Assembly (NCBI GenBank): GCA_023653785.1
Contig: JAMKCH010058417.1
Coordinates: 62,001 to 126,000, forward strand
DNA from: Ophioderma brevispina
Lineage: Eukaryota > Echinodermata > Ophiuroidea > Amphilepidida > Ophiodermatidae
Direction of reading: 5' to 3'
DNA: 64,000 bases
The position numbers were made by a program, and so were the translations under genes. Under the pieces are notes generated by a model, which saw only the letters and a list, made by a program, of their open reading frames with translations, did not search any database and had not been told where the DNA came from. Below are positions 47,161 to 60,169 of this stretch, one piece after another. Each line of letters opens with the position of its first letter. The stretch's first letter is position 1.

Positions 47161-47394
47161 ACGGGTAACAAGTCTTGAACAGTAGGCATACAATCTTAAC
47201 TGGTAGACAATGTTTTTATTTTGAAGCATACTATACATTCAGCAATTAGCCCGAGGTTGCTCTGGCTATTCCCGCTACGAAGAGCCCTACTATCTCTCCT
47301 CTCCATGGATTTGGAGGTAGGTACGGACGACGTTCAACGCTACGGAACGAGCTAACTATGCATAGGCTAGTATAAATAATATCTGATAATGTTT
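47161..47394 (-). repeat. Insertion splitting the 19-bp array
   Basis: Read on the minus strand it carries TAGCGTTGAACGTCGTCCGT, ACCTACCTCC, then GAGATAGTAGGGCTCTTCGT and GCCAGAGCAACCTCGGGCT. These blocks recur separated from each other at 50085-50100 and 50735-50785 in the 7.4 kb unit. Here they are joined. Confidence 0.6.
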
Positions 47395-47665
47395 TTCAAA
47401 TTCTCTCTCATAAAGGTTTCAATTCTCATAAAGGTTTAAAATTCTCATAAAGGTTTTGAATTCTCATAAAGGTTTCATATCCTTATAAAGGTTTCAAATC
47501 TTTAGAAAGGTTTCATAATCTTTAAAGTTTTCAAATCCTCATAAAGGTTTCAAATCATAAAGGTTTCAAATTCTCATAAAGGTTTCAAATCCTCAAAGAG
47601 GTTTCAAATTCTCATAAAGGCTTCAAATTCTGATAAGGTTTAAAATCTTCATAATAATTTAAATT
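47395..47665 (+). repeat. 19-20 bp tandem array, part 2
   Basis: The continuation of the TTTCAAATTCTCATAAAGG array after the insertion, with about 13 degenerate units. Confidence 0.85.
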
Positions 47666-48042
47666 TTCGTGAAGTTTTCATACCTTATTTATGAAGATTT
47701 GAGATAGAACAACGAGGCGCAGCCGTCGGCTGTTTTATTTTTTTATACTTTGAAGGAATAAGCAGCGATTTGCTGATCCGAAGCATCGAAAAAAAATCAT
47801 TAATCTTGTTTTGCGAGGAACATTGAACATCAAGCTCTGATCTAATATCAGATACCTTTTAAGTAAAATAGTGAGTAAACTTATTATTGGCAATGTCACA
47901 TTTAGTTAAACACAGGAAATTACTGCTATACCAACTGGCTTCCTATGTCGTGTAAACAAAAACCCCAAGTTCACACTGGCTCCATGAGAGGCCATGGAGT
48001 TGGTCCTTTCTTTCACTATACTTATAGCACCACCACAATGTT

Positions 48043-48236
48043 TTTACACCCTAAAACATATTTTCAACAAAGGGGTCATTTTTGACCCCGTTTTGAGTCA
48101 ACTATGCACCGACTAAAATGGGGTCAAAATGTTGACCACTTTTGTGGTCAAAAACGTGTGAAATGACCCTTTTTGTGGTCGTAATTTTGACCCCATTTTT
48201 AGTCGGTGCATAGTTGACTTGGCGTTTTAGTGTGTA
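48043..48236. mobile_element. Small foldback MITE
   Basis: The ends TACACCCTAAAAC and GTTTTAGTGTGTA are inverted. The inner arms GAGTCAACTATGCACCGACT and AGTCGGTGCATAGTTGACT are perfect partners, followed by GGGGTCAAAAT against ATTTTGACCCC. It lies just before the 7.4 kb duplicated unit. Confidence 0.65.
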
Positions 48237-50257
48237 CCATTTTTCATTACCAAATACCTGAGTATTGTTGTTTTGCAATTAAAACAATGTCTGATATACC
48301 TTAATTGACCCAAGTGTTAGCCTTTCACCAGGGCGGTGCGCTTTATTTTTAGTTCCTTTTTCCTTTTTAACAATATTTTAGTATGTCACATGGTTCTATT
48401 TGATTATTTGTTTCAGTGGCCTCTTTAACATTAGTCACATTTCATCTAGTGAAAGAAAGGCCCAACTCCAACTCCAAAAATATTCTGTAGTGTACCATGA
48501 AAATGCAAAAATTGATATCATTTATATTATGATATTATGCCTTTACTATAAAGTTCAATATGAGTTTTGTGATTTCCTGTGCAAGTCAATAAAAAAGTAT
48601 AATTATCATTTTTTCCCTTTATTCAATTGGTGTTGGGTCCATCTTTCAATGAGGTATTGCATATACATTTGTCGACCAATTAATTAGTCTATGTTGGATA
48701 ATTAAAAATTTTACCCATTTTTGGTGTTGCTATATTTGAGCCAATCCGAACAGATCGGGGGGGGGGGCACTCATATATGAAAGTGACGTACCTGCTCCTC
48801 CTATCAAGGGCTATCAGTGACAGATTTCTTGCAAAAAAAGTGTTCCTCAGTGTAGAGGATAATACATGGGGGCATTTCGGTGTGAAAGAATAACTGGACA
48901 TTTGGTGTGGAGGCTGAAGTGAATGCCAAAGTGAATTAAAACACTTTGGTGGCTATAGAATAATCCCAACTGATGTATAAAATCCCCTACTCCTTTTTAC
49001 CACAAAATACAGGATGGACCACAACCACTGATCTCTAAACAGATCAGTGACCAAACCATAAGTGTATTGAGGAAAACAATGGTTGTCATTCAGTGTCAGA
49101 TCCCTAAAATCTGGGGCATTGGGGTGTGAGACTTTTTACAAAAGGGGTCATCTGGGGACAGGCTGAAAGAAGTTAAGACACGAAATAGGCCCTATCGTAT
49201 AATCCTCTTGTATATGCGTTTCCAAATAAGTAGTAAGACAATTTACGTGCTTGTGAACATATTTTAGTGTTCTTTCTAATAGCATTTTTTTTAATCAGTG
49301 GCCTGAAGTCCAAACTACTCCAAACTGAACACGGAAGTGTAGGGAAATAGTTTTATTAACAATCCCCTGTTGCGCGAACCAAGATTATTACATGATCACT
49401 CTTGTAAGCCGGTCCCTAACAAAAACAACCTAATGAATTCCCGGCCGTTCCTTCTGGCTCTATGTTAATGACATTGGCTCAAGACAAACCACATCATCCC
49501 TGCACATCCTCGTAAGTTTGTCCTTTGACCCAGGAAACTTTTGCCAGTGCCTTTGCGTGAAGGGGAAAGTGTAGTGCTTGTGTTTTCAAGCCAACAGTGC
49601 GACGTTTTCACTCTTCATGTTGGCTCAAATTTCCCCGAATGTTGCTGGATGATATAGTCTACAGTACGACAACAAAATGTCGTTAACAAGAACGTTTTAA
49701 TACGACATGCGCCGACGGATTACAGCTGCTATTTTGGCAGGGACTACCGGCTTCTTTTGACGCCGACGATTCAGGTAAAAAATGTAGCTACTGAACGCTT
49801 CGGTGATCGCTCTGAATGGATGGTGCACTGCTTGTTCGGATAGCTCGACAAATCAAATAATGAGATGTGTACAGTCCTTGTGCTATGCATCCCGTAACCT
49901 CTAGGCGCCATTCATCCATGCGTTATTTTTTTGGCCAAGATTGAAAGGGTCATTTTGTCCAATAATATATGTTTTTAATTATTCTAGCGTCCTGTATCGA
50001 TGCAGAAAATTCAAGCCCCAAGGTCAGGTCTCCTGTCCCGTGTTGCACTGACTGTAGCTCGTTGCACGTAGCGTTGCACTCGTCCGTACCTACCTCCTAC
50101 AACGCAACGTGCCTTTCTCTATTTGAAAACGGGAATTGTGCGCAGCCGATCCGTGCGTAATAAGCATCCAGAAGCAGTATAAATACAGCACTTATTGAAA
50201 ATATTTACCTTTGATGTGGTCTAATTATTTTTATATTATACACCCACTTGTTTCCTA

Positions 50258-50279
50258 GGGGGGGGGGGGGGGGGGGGGG
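50258..50279 (+). repeat. 22-base G run
   Basis: An uninterrupted G homopolymer. The corresponding place in copy 2 of the unit is the GC-rich block 57590-58330. Confidence 0.95.
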
Positions 50280-52973
50280 ACGGATTTTCCATTCATGGCT
50301 AAAATCTTATGATTTTTGAAACGGTATTTCTTAACCGTTAAAAATCCCATTTAAACAGAGGCATCGCCCCACTAGATCATTGAGTCCGCCCTGATTGTTC
50401 CCGGTTTTTTTTTCTTTAGAATCGGCACGAGCACGCTTATTTTCGCTGATTACCAATAATTACGAACAACACCCGAAGTCATGAAGTGGAGAGACTGTGT
50501 TGAGCTTCAATTTTTCTATCACTTCGTGCCCTTTTAGGCCCATTTCACGATAGCATGAGCTGTGCACCGTTGTATTTTTAAATCAGCTAGAGGGATCTTA
50601 GAACATCAAGTTTTTCATATATGCACGGATTCGTGATAGAGGACCGTAGTATACCAAAATTCTTGACTTTGTGCATTTTTTTTTTAATATTGTTTGATCA
50701 CGTTTTTTTTACTATACTGCCTCTCAGGCTTTTGTATGAAGATAGTGGGGCTATCGTAGCGGAAAGCCAGAGCAACCTCGGGCTACACTGACTGACCACA
50801 ATTTTTTTTTTTGGTTTTTTTTTTGGGTTTTTTTTTTTTTTTTTTTTTTATTTTTGTTTTTTTTTTTTTTTTTTTTTTGCATGCAACACATAAGGGCCCA
50901 AAAAAAAAAATTGTTTGATTGTCCTCGTCGACGCCCCTAATTTTGGAATTGGGAAAAAGTTTTTTTTTCTTTGACTGTGCAAGACTACCGACCCTAATTT
51001 GTGTAAAATTCCTTAAAAAGTTTTTTTTTTTTTTCAATTTTAACTTTCAAAAATGTAAAAAAAAATGATGTGTTTACAGTTTTCTATCATGTTAGTTGGG
51101 TTTCATATATGTAACAAAGATGCATTTTTGAGTAAGACAACTGATTTTGTGTTTGATTAAATTATTAATTAATACAACAAACATGTTTCAATAACATTTG
51201 CTATTGATATTTAAAACAAAAAAAGAAACAAAAAAAGTTTTCCGACCGACCGACCCCACTAAAAAAGTCAGGAAAAAGAATTTATATTCTGCACAGGCTA
51301 CAATTCGGCAACGTTAACGAATAACCGCATTTTAAAGGTGCGAATTTTTAAGTGGTGGCAGAATACAAATTCTCCCAAAAGTCATCTATGGACAATGCAA
51401 ACAATTTTTTTTTGGCCTAAGGTTTATCGCTAATCGAACCGCAATGCGTCATGGGGACGAAAAAGGGGCAAGAGCGCCCGCACACGGCCGCTGTCACTTT
51501 CCAGCCCGTTTGTTTACATAGACTAAATACGTAATCTGCTTGGCGAATGCTTAAAAATCTTTACTCTTTCACTCTTTTAGGACTTTTTTATCACCCTAAG
51601 TGGCGATCATTTCGCTGTTTTTGATTTGTTATAATGATCGGAGATACCCTAAGGAATATATGGGGTATTCTTTTATGTTCGCAACTTTATGACGCTTCAT
51701 CTTGGCGTGTTGTCGAAGTGTTTTACATCAATCTACATTGACACATTACATCATTTGCTGGCGAATTGTAATTACTTTAGTACTTTTTATCATGTTAGGT
51801 GGCGATCATTGTGCTGTTCTTCAACTTCTTGGTTTGTAATATACTAATAATGATCGGAGAATATCCTGAAGAGATATATGGTTATTTTGTTGAGTGTAAC
51901 TTTTTAACGAAGCTTCATCTGGCGTATTTTGCGAAGCATATGCCTAAGGCTGTAAGCTTTGCTGGGGATTATTGTGGGTCTCCAGTACACTTGTATTATG
52001 CCTGTTTTATGTAAATAAAAGTAGTAAACTGAATATTGGATAACATTATGTGACTTTAAGCGATTTTTAATAACGATGTTGTTAAAATTCGTAGGCCGAT
52101 TAGCAATAAGCGCAATAACTTAGAAGTCAGTCGAAAAAATTAAAAGAAACATAGTGTTAGTTTTACTGTCCCAACTCTCGTTTTTAAGTAAAAATGGTAG
52201 GCCTATATAGGCTCGACAATATTGTTCAATATATGTAAAACACAAACTAGCAGTATCCCCCCCCCCTTTAATTATAAGGAAAAACTAGCCGGGTATCAGG
52301 TAATTTGAAATTAAAATCCTTAAAAGAGAAAGGATAGGCAAACAGAAAGGACTCGGTTTTCCTGGGTTTAATCATAGGTTATGGGGGATTAGTGATCTTT
52401 ATATTATAGTGGAATGGTAATATTTCTTTAATTGTCGTAGCTTGTTGTGGTTGTGGTTATAACTTTTCCTTGTCTGGGTAAATTCTGAAAAAGGGCCTTT
52501 AGATAGGGCCCCACTTTCGGCCAATTATGTGCCGTTATGTACCGATAGGGAGGCGAAGCAAGCCAACTCAAAATAATGAATGCTGATCATATCATTGCTA
52601 TCGCGTAGGAAATTCTATGACTAAATAAGCTATATCGAGTGAGCAATATTTCCCTAATATTGGGGCTCATTAGTGAATATCAAATTGGTATTTAAATTTA
52701 TCAAAACTTGTACAATCTATTTAGTGATCAAATTTGTAGATTTTGTTAGGTTTGGAAGGCGCCGAGGGGATTGCGACTTCATAGATACCTGCGTAGTTTC
52801 TAACGTAAACACGAGCGGGCGATTGTAGATAGACACTTCCGGGTTCGTGTTGGCCCCTTTTTCGATCCCATCATGCTTTGTGGTGGTGCGCCCTCTGTTG
52901 ATATTTACCGATAATTAGGATTATGGTCTATGCAAGTGAAATAGCCGGGGGAGCGGACATAGTTCCCAATAAT

Positions 52974-53160
52974 GTAACTTGCCCACCTATACCTTTAAAC
53001 ATTGGACGGTATCTTGGCGTCAAAGTTAGGCTATGAGTTGAGTTCATAAATAAGGCTCCCTGGTGCAATCATTGTGTGAAGTCAACTTACAAGACGCTTG
53101 CTTAAAACATTACCGAAAAATCCTCTGAAGCTAAATCAAGCATGTGGTTGATGTATCGTA
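52974..53160 (+). repeat. 185-bp direct repeat within the unit, with 54738-54917
   Basis: Both start GTAACTTGCC, go through CCTATACCTTT, AGTTCATA and AAGGCTC, and end AAATCAAGCATGTGGTTGATG. The copies are 1.76 kb apart in the same orientation. Terminal repeats of a small retroelement are possible, but no other LTR feature is seen. Confidence 0.65.
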
Positions 53161-55317
53161 ATCCCTCACAGATTGTATCCTTACTCAGCAACATAATCAA
53201 CATAAAACAATACAAAATTGTCCCTCTTTGAACGTCAAGTTGCTCACCACTAATGCCAGATTTGTTGATGTTGAACTTAGCACTTCCGCTATACGAGAGG
53301 CAAAGTTCAAGGGTCACACGGTGTGCGAAAAAAAAGCAAAAACAACAAATAGAAGCCCAATAATCGATATACTTCCAGTAGCAAAGTGAGCGGGATTGTT
53401 TTGCGCAATACCGTATTTGGACCCAAGATCAAGTGTTACGCATCCTCACACGCAGAAATCGCTTCCTACGATGGAAGTATATACCTTATACCTGGACCCC
53501 GGCTTTGACCCCCTGCTGGACCCCAAAAACAGCTTCAATTACAGTGGTTTCAAACAACCACAGTTAGCGTGGATTAGCTTTGGACTGGCTCCGAATATTT
53601 AAAAATTTGGAGAGTACCGACGAAAGTAGTACACAAAATTGATGGAAAAAAAAGATATCACCTTCTTTGACAGATTTTCTAAGACTTCAAACAATATAGC
53701 AGTGATGTTGTAAACGGTTTTTGAACGTTGTTGAAAGATACTCTCAGCAAAAAGTGAGACCAGAGAGCCTGTAAGTAATAGCCTTGATTAGAGGTATATT
53801 GATAATGGTCATCTCTTATATCTGAAGTCAAAAACTGATACTTCCGTGGCAGGACCTGAGATACTGCTCAGTGAATGACATATTGTTGATGAAAGACATA
53901 AATCTCAGGCGTGCTAGCAGGACTTGGAGCGGACATACGGGAGTTCAACAAAATCTGCTTGGCAACGGGATGGCAACAACGTGCGTAATTCGATGCGCGC
54001 TGAGCGCATAGTTCATCGGTGTGCAGTGAATAAGCAATTTTGCGCAAGTTGTTTTCACCGCGATTCGGGGATTCCCTCGGCTTTCCCTTTGTTGTCACGC
54101 GATGTTGTGGACAGCCCTCCGGATCTATAGTGCAATGACCACCCATTTTATTTTTTTCATCACAGTAGCTTCACTACACTCAAAGTCAAAACTTATTATC
54201 AAATTAAGGTGCTTGTTCCGACTGTCTTTGGGATTAACCGGAAGCAGTATAAATTGGATTATCAGATGAAAGGCCATTTTTTCTTCATTGTGGTCCTGAA
54301 ATTTAAGACTTTCTTCAAATCCATTTCTTCTCAAGATATAGATAAAAAAAAGCCGTTTTAGTGGTTTAAACCATCCATTTTTAGCACTGTAGTGAATAGG
54401 GGCGTGCACTATGCATTATCTGTCTAGCATCAAAACCGCAAGTATGTTTCCCAAGGTACTTCATAGTCGTTTTGCTTGTACAAGTGCCAGGTCTCATACA
54501 AGTAGAGAAACGAAGAGACAAAAAAATCGGAACAAGCACCTTTAAGGCTTAGCTTCTAATGAGAGAATACAAGTTGGCAGACGTAGGGAAACCCAATTGA
54601 TTAAAAAACATATGTTCCATAAAAATGAAAAAATATGCCTTATCAGCATGGTCAAACTGTTATGTACTGTTTTCAACAAACATGCAAACACTTATGTTTG
54701 TGATTGCCGCAATTCTCATCTACACCTAGTTCAAATAATTGTAACTTGCCAACCTATACCTTTTTATATTGGACGGATTTGGCGTCAAGTTACAATCATG
54801 TATGAGTTTGAGTTCATAGATAAGGCTCACTGGTGCAACATGTGAAGTCAACTTACAAAATGCTGCTTTAAACTTACTGAAAACCTTCTGACGTTAAATC
54901 AAGCATGTGGTTGATGTTATAGTTATTCCCCCAACAGTAGGCAGTTCAATCCCCCGGTATGTATATCGACAGTGACCGAAACCACTGCACACAGACTTGT
55001 GCGTGGGTCTCACCAACTCTTGGACTTATTTTGAGTTTCCCCGAAAACAAAGCATGTTAGCAAAATAATGCTGAGACAGATTCAGCCATCCTGCAAATAT
55101 AACATTGCAGATATCACTTCTGTCACATTTCCGTAACGTATAGAGCAAACATGCTCATGTTTTTCGTTAAGGGCAAAGTATCCATCGATTGGTGATTTCC
55201 AGAAGTGTCCTCTTTGCTGCTTGCCGTGTGCATTGTCCTATTGAAAATACACGCTCTAAATATAGCCTTGGCACTCGGCACCACTTTCGAAGGGCTCCGT
55301 AAATATCCGAAACTATA

Positions 55318-55708
55318 CAGGGTGAGTCAAAAAAACTTGACCCGGGGTGTGTCCGCCATTTTGAGTTTTAAATAAAATATATTCTAACATATGTGCGTTA
55401 TAATCGCAAAGCCTATTTCAACCCCACACACCACCTATTTCAACTTAAAGCCCCAAAGATAATTCCAATCGAATAAGTACAGGCCGAGCTACAGTCGTTT
55501 GAATCTAGTGGTCCGCTTTTCCCCCATCCACCGATTCCCATTTGAACGCACGGCGCTGTTCATTTTAATGTGAATCCGTGGACAGAGCAGAAAACCGACT
55601 ACTTGATTCAAACGACTGTAACTCGGTCTATACCTAACCGATGTGAATGATCTTTGCAACAAATTACAGATAATGAACAAAGCTTTCAGATGATACCACA
55701 ATGTCCTG
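55318..55708. mobile_element. CAGGGTGAG-type MITE, right-truncated by the duplication junction
   Basis: Starts CAGGGTGAGTCAAAAAAACT after TA and contains an internal inverted pair (CAGTCGTTTGAATC near 55492 and GATTCAAACGACTG near 55605). The sequence stops at the unit junction near 55708. The copy-2 version at 63057-63490 keeps the right end. Confidence 0.65.
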
Positions 55709-57589
55709 ATATACTTAATTGACCCAAGTTGTTTTTAGCCTTTCCACACCAGTGGCTGGGTGCGGCTTTATTGTTTTTAGTTCCTTTTTCCTTTTAAACA
55801 ATATTTTTTTAGTATTTCCCAGGGTTCTACTTTTGATTATTTGTTCATGCCTCTTTTAAAACATTAGTCACATTTCATCTAGTGCAAACGAAAAGGCCCC
55901 ACTCCAACTCCAAAAATATTCTGTAGGTCCAGCGGGCGGCTAAAGAAAAGCAAAAAAACAGGGGGGAAGGTCAAAGAAGGAAAAATAAATCATTTATATT
56001 TGAATATTATGCCTTTACTATAAAGTTCAATTGAGTTTTGTGATTCCTGTGCAGTCAATAAACGATAATAATTATTCTTTTTTCCCTTTTTCCCCTTGGT
56101 TTTGGTCCATCTTTCAATGAGGTAGTGCATATACTTTGTCGACCATTAATTATTCCCTATTTGATAATTAACAATTTTCCCATTTTTTGGTGTTGCTATA
56201 TTTGAGCCAATCGCGAAACAATCGGGGGGGGTGGGCACTCAGATATGAAAGTGTACACGTACCCTGCTCCCGCCTAATCACGGGCTATCAGTTGAAATTT
56301 CCTTTGCAAAAAAAGTTCTTCAGGGTAAGGAAATAAAAATGGGGGCATTCGGTGTGAAAGAGAATAAACGGACATTTGGTGTGGAGGCTGAAGTGATGCC
56401 AATGTGAATTAAACCTTTGGTGGCTATAAATAATCCCACTGATTAGTAAAAATCCCCCTACTCCTTTTGTTACACACAATGACAGGATTGACCAAAACAC
56501 TGAGCTCTACAACAGATCATTGACAAAACAAATAAGTTATTGAGCAAAAAGGGGGTCATTCATGTCAGTCCTAAAATCTGGGGCCTTGGTGTGAGGACTT
56601 TTAAAAGGGGGTCACGGTGACACATGAAAGAATTAGACACAAATAGGCCTATCGTATAATCATCTTGTAAAGTATGCGTTTCCAAATAGTTGTAAGCTCA
56701 ATTTACGGTGCTTTGTGAACTATTTAGTGTCTTTCTAGAGCATTTTTTTTAATCCAGTGGCCTGAAAGTCAAACCCACTCCCAAACCTGAACATGAAGTG
56801 TATGACTATTTTATTAGACAATCCCTGTGGCGCGAACCTAAGATTCTTTACATGATCACTCTTGTAAGCCGGTCCCACCAAAAACAACCTAATGATATGC
56901 CCGCGTTCCTTTCGGCTCTATTTTAATGACAATTTGCTCAAGACAACCACATCATCCCTGCACATCATCGTAATTTTGTCCTTTTGACCCCGGAAACTTT
57001 CCATGCCTTTGCGTGAAGGTAGTTAGTTGCGTGTTTTCACGCCAACAAGTGCGACGTTTCACTCTCATTTGGCTTCAAATTTCCCCGAATGTTGCGGATG
57101 ATATAGTCTACGTAACTAACAAAAAATGTCTTTAACAAGAACGTTATACGACATGCACACGGATTACAGCTCGCTATTTGTCAGGGGACTACCGGCTTCT
57201 TTGGACGCCGACAGTCAGTTAAAAATGTAGCTACTGAACGCTTCGGTGATCGCTCGAATTGATGGGCACTGCTTGTTCGTATAGCTCGACAAATCAAATC
57301 ATGAGATGTGTACATTGCCTTGTGCTATGCATACCGTAACCTCTAGCGCCATTCATCCATCGTTATTTTGCAAATATTGAAAGGGTCTTTTGTCCCAATA
57401 AATTAAATGTTTTACATTATTCTAGAGTCCTGTATTATTCAAAAATCAGAGCCGCGGTCTAAGGTCAGGTATCCTTCCCGTGGTGGGTGCGTGCAGCCCA
57501 TAGGACCTTGTTTTTTATTGTTTGACTCGTGGCACGTAGCGTTGCACAGGTTCGTCCGACCACCTCCTACATTGGCGCTATGGTGAGAG

Positions 57590-58330
57590 CCTAGCTGTTA
57601 TCTGGGTAGAGTGTGTCTGTTATGTGTGTGGTTTTGTAAACCTACGTGCCTTTTTCTCTTCTTGTGGGGCATCTTGGTTGGTTGGCTCTTAAGTAACCTC
57701 TCTCTGTCGTGGGTGCGCACCATCGCTGCGGATAACAAAAGCCAGGAAGGCCAGAGAAAGACAGGGGCACGGAGAAAAAGAGGGTCTCTGCGGGGGGGGG
57801 GGGGGGGGAGGTGAAGGGCCAAGGTGAGGGGGGAGAGGAGAGGGAGCGCACGGGGGGGGGGCCGGACGGGAGGCCAGGCAGGGCAAACAATCGGAGGGGA
57901 GTGGGTGGAACTAGGGGTGCGAACCGGGGAAAGCCCCAAGGGAAACAGAGGGCGCGGGCCCCACCGACTTGGCAGGGGGGTCTGTGAGTTGTGCGCCCAG
58001 GAGGGGGTGGGGGGTTGGGACCTCCCGGAGGGGCGTGAAAGGAGGCGGTTGACTGGCGTGTTGTTGTGGGTGAGTGTCAATGGCGGCGGAGGGCGGCGGA
58101 GGTGGTAGTGTCCATGGAGGCGAACATACACCGCGGAAGCAGGGGGAGGGGAACGGACCGGGGGGGGGGGGCGTTCTAGTGTGCGAGCACGCTGCGGGCC
58201 CGGTTGAGGAAGGCCAACAGGGAACGAGGGAACATGAGCGGGGGCACCGGGGGGGGGATGGTGAAAAGCGCGAGAGGATCGAGACAGCAAGGGGGGCAGA
58301 GAGGCAACGGAATGTCGTGTGATAGAAGGT
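57590..58330. other. GC-rich non-homologous block in copy 2
   Basis: Stands where copy 1 has 50110-50640. It is packed with G runs interrupted by short mixed sequence and has much higher GC content than anything around it. Frames on both strands are long only because stops are rare in such sequence. Confidence 0.7.
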
Positions 58331-60169
58331 GAGCCGTAGTATGACCAATTTCTTGACTTGGCACATAGGGTGGACTGTGGATCCCGTTGTTTTTTACTAT
58401 CCTGCCTCTCAGCTTTGTAGAAGATAGGTAGGGGGCTATCGTAGAGCGGAAAAGCCAGAGCAACCTCGGGCTACACTGACGTACCACATTGCAGCCACCC
58501 AAAAGGCCCAAAAAAACATTGTTATTGATTGTCCGCAGTCCGACCGACACCTACTTTGTGGAAATGGGAAAAGTTTTTTTTTCCTTTTACTGGGTTCAAA
58601 AGAATACCGACCCTAATTGTGGAAATTCTTAAAAGGTTTTTTTTTTTTTTTTCAATTTTAACGTTCACAAAGGTAAAAAAAATGATGTTTAAACAGTTCT
58701 TACAGTTATTGTTTTCAATAATGTACAAAGAATGCATTTTGAGTAAGGAAATCAACTTTGATTTGTAGGTTTGATGAAATCCTTATGAATTAATAACAAA
58801 CAACATGTTTCAATACAAAGTTGCTATTGATATTTAAAAAAAAAAAAAAAAAAACAAAGTTTTCGGGCGACCGACTCAGTCCAAGTAAAAAAAGGTCAGG
58901 AAAGAATTTAGTATTCCGCACATACGAATTCGGCAACGTTCACGGAATAACCGCAATGTTAAAGGTGCCGATTTTAAGTGGTGGCAGAATACTAAATTCA
59001 TCCCAAAAGTCCTCTTGGACAATCAAAACATTTTTTTTTTGCCTAAGGTTTATCGCTAATCGGAACCGGCATGCGTCATGGGTCCGAAAAAGGGGCAGAG
59101 CGCCGCACACGGCCGCTGTCACTTTCCAGCCCGTTTGTTTACACATAGAACGAACTAAATACGTAATCTGCTTGGCGAATGCTTAAAATCTTACTCTTTC
59201 ACGACGTTAGGATCTTTTTATCACCCTAAGTGGCGATCGTTTCGCTGTTTTTGATTGTTATAAGGATTCGGAGATACCTAAAAGGAATAATGGGTATTCT
59301 TTTAGTTTAATCAACTTTAATTACGCTTCATCTTGGCGTTGTTTGTGTTCGAAGTCTTTTACAATCAATCTACATTGACCCAGGACATCATTTGCTTGGG
59401 AATGGTAAATTTCCTTTTAGTAACGTTGTAATCATTTGTGGCGATCATTGTGCTGTTCTTCACTTCTTGGTTTGTATATACTAATAATATCAGATATCCG
59501 GAAGAGTATATAGGGTCATTTTGTTAGTGTTTACCTTTTTCACAGAGCTTCATCTGGCGTATTTTGCGAAGCATATCACTAGGCTGGTAGCTGCTGCTTG
59601 GGGGATTATTGTGGGTCTTCATCATTGTATATGCCCTGTTTATGTAAAACAACGTAGCTAAAATGAATATTGAATAACATTATGTGACTTTAAGACGATT
59701 TTTTAATAACGTGTAAAATTCGTAGGCTATTAGCAATAACTGCAATAACTTAAAGTCAGTCCCTGAAATTAAAGAAACAGAGTGTTTATTTTAACTGTCC
59801 CAACTATAGTTTTTAATTAGAAATGTGTAGGCCTATATAGGCTCGACAAATAATTGTTCAATATATTTTTAACAACTAGCGAGATATCCAAATTAATTAT
59901 AAGGAAACTAGCGGGTATCACAAGGTACTTTGCAATAAAATCCCTTAAAAGAGAAAGGGGATAGTCCAAACCGCAAGGACTAACTCGGTTTTTTTCCTGG
60001 GTTATCGTCATTTATGGGGCTTATGTGATATTTATAGATAGTGGAATGGTAATATTTCTTTTATTGTCGATATTGTCTGGTTGGGTGTTTTTGTTGTTTG
60101 TGTTTTGGTTTTATTTGTCTGGTGTTTGTCGGCTGTTTTGTTTTTTGTCTGCTGTTGTGAAAATTCTGA

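Larger units (their letters stand above)
48283..55708 (+). repeat. 7.4 kb unit, copy 1 of a head-to-tail duplication
   Basis: Begins ACAATGTCTGATATACC and ends ATGATACCACA. The same order of sequence follows at 55709-63412, for example CATTTCATCTAGTG near 48440 and 55870, GGCGATCATTGTGCTGTTCT near 51803 and 59440, and TTTTGCGCAA near 53400 and 61230. No gene is recognised in the unit. It holds a 22-G run (50258-50279), a T-rich low-complexity block (50803-50878), a local duplication (about 51539-51730 against 51760-51945), a 185-bp direct repeat (52974-53160 and 54738-54917) and the left part of a CAGGGTGAG-type MITE from 55318. Confidence 0.85.

Noticed and set aside
57598..58366. Long proline-rich frames (230 and 151 codons) on the minus strand
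   Set aside because: They lie in a GC-rich block that replaces AT-rich DNA of copy 1, overlap long frames on both strands, and have no recognisable domain. Rare stops in G-rich noise explain their length.
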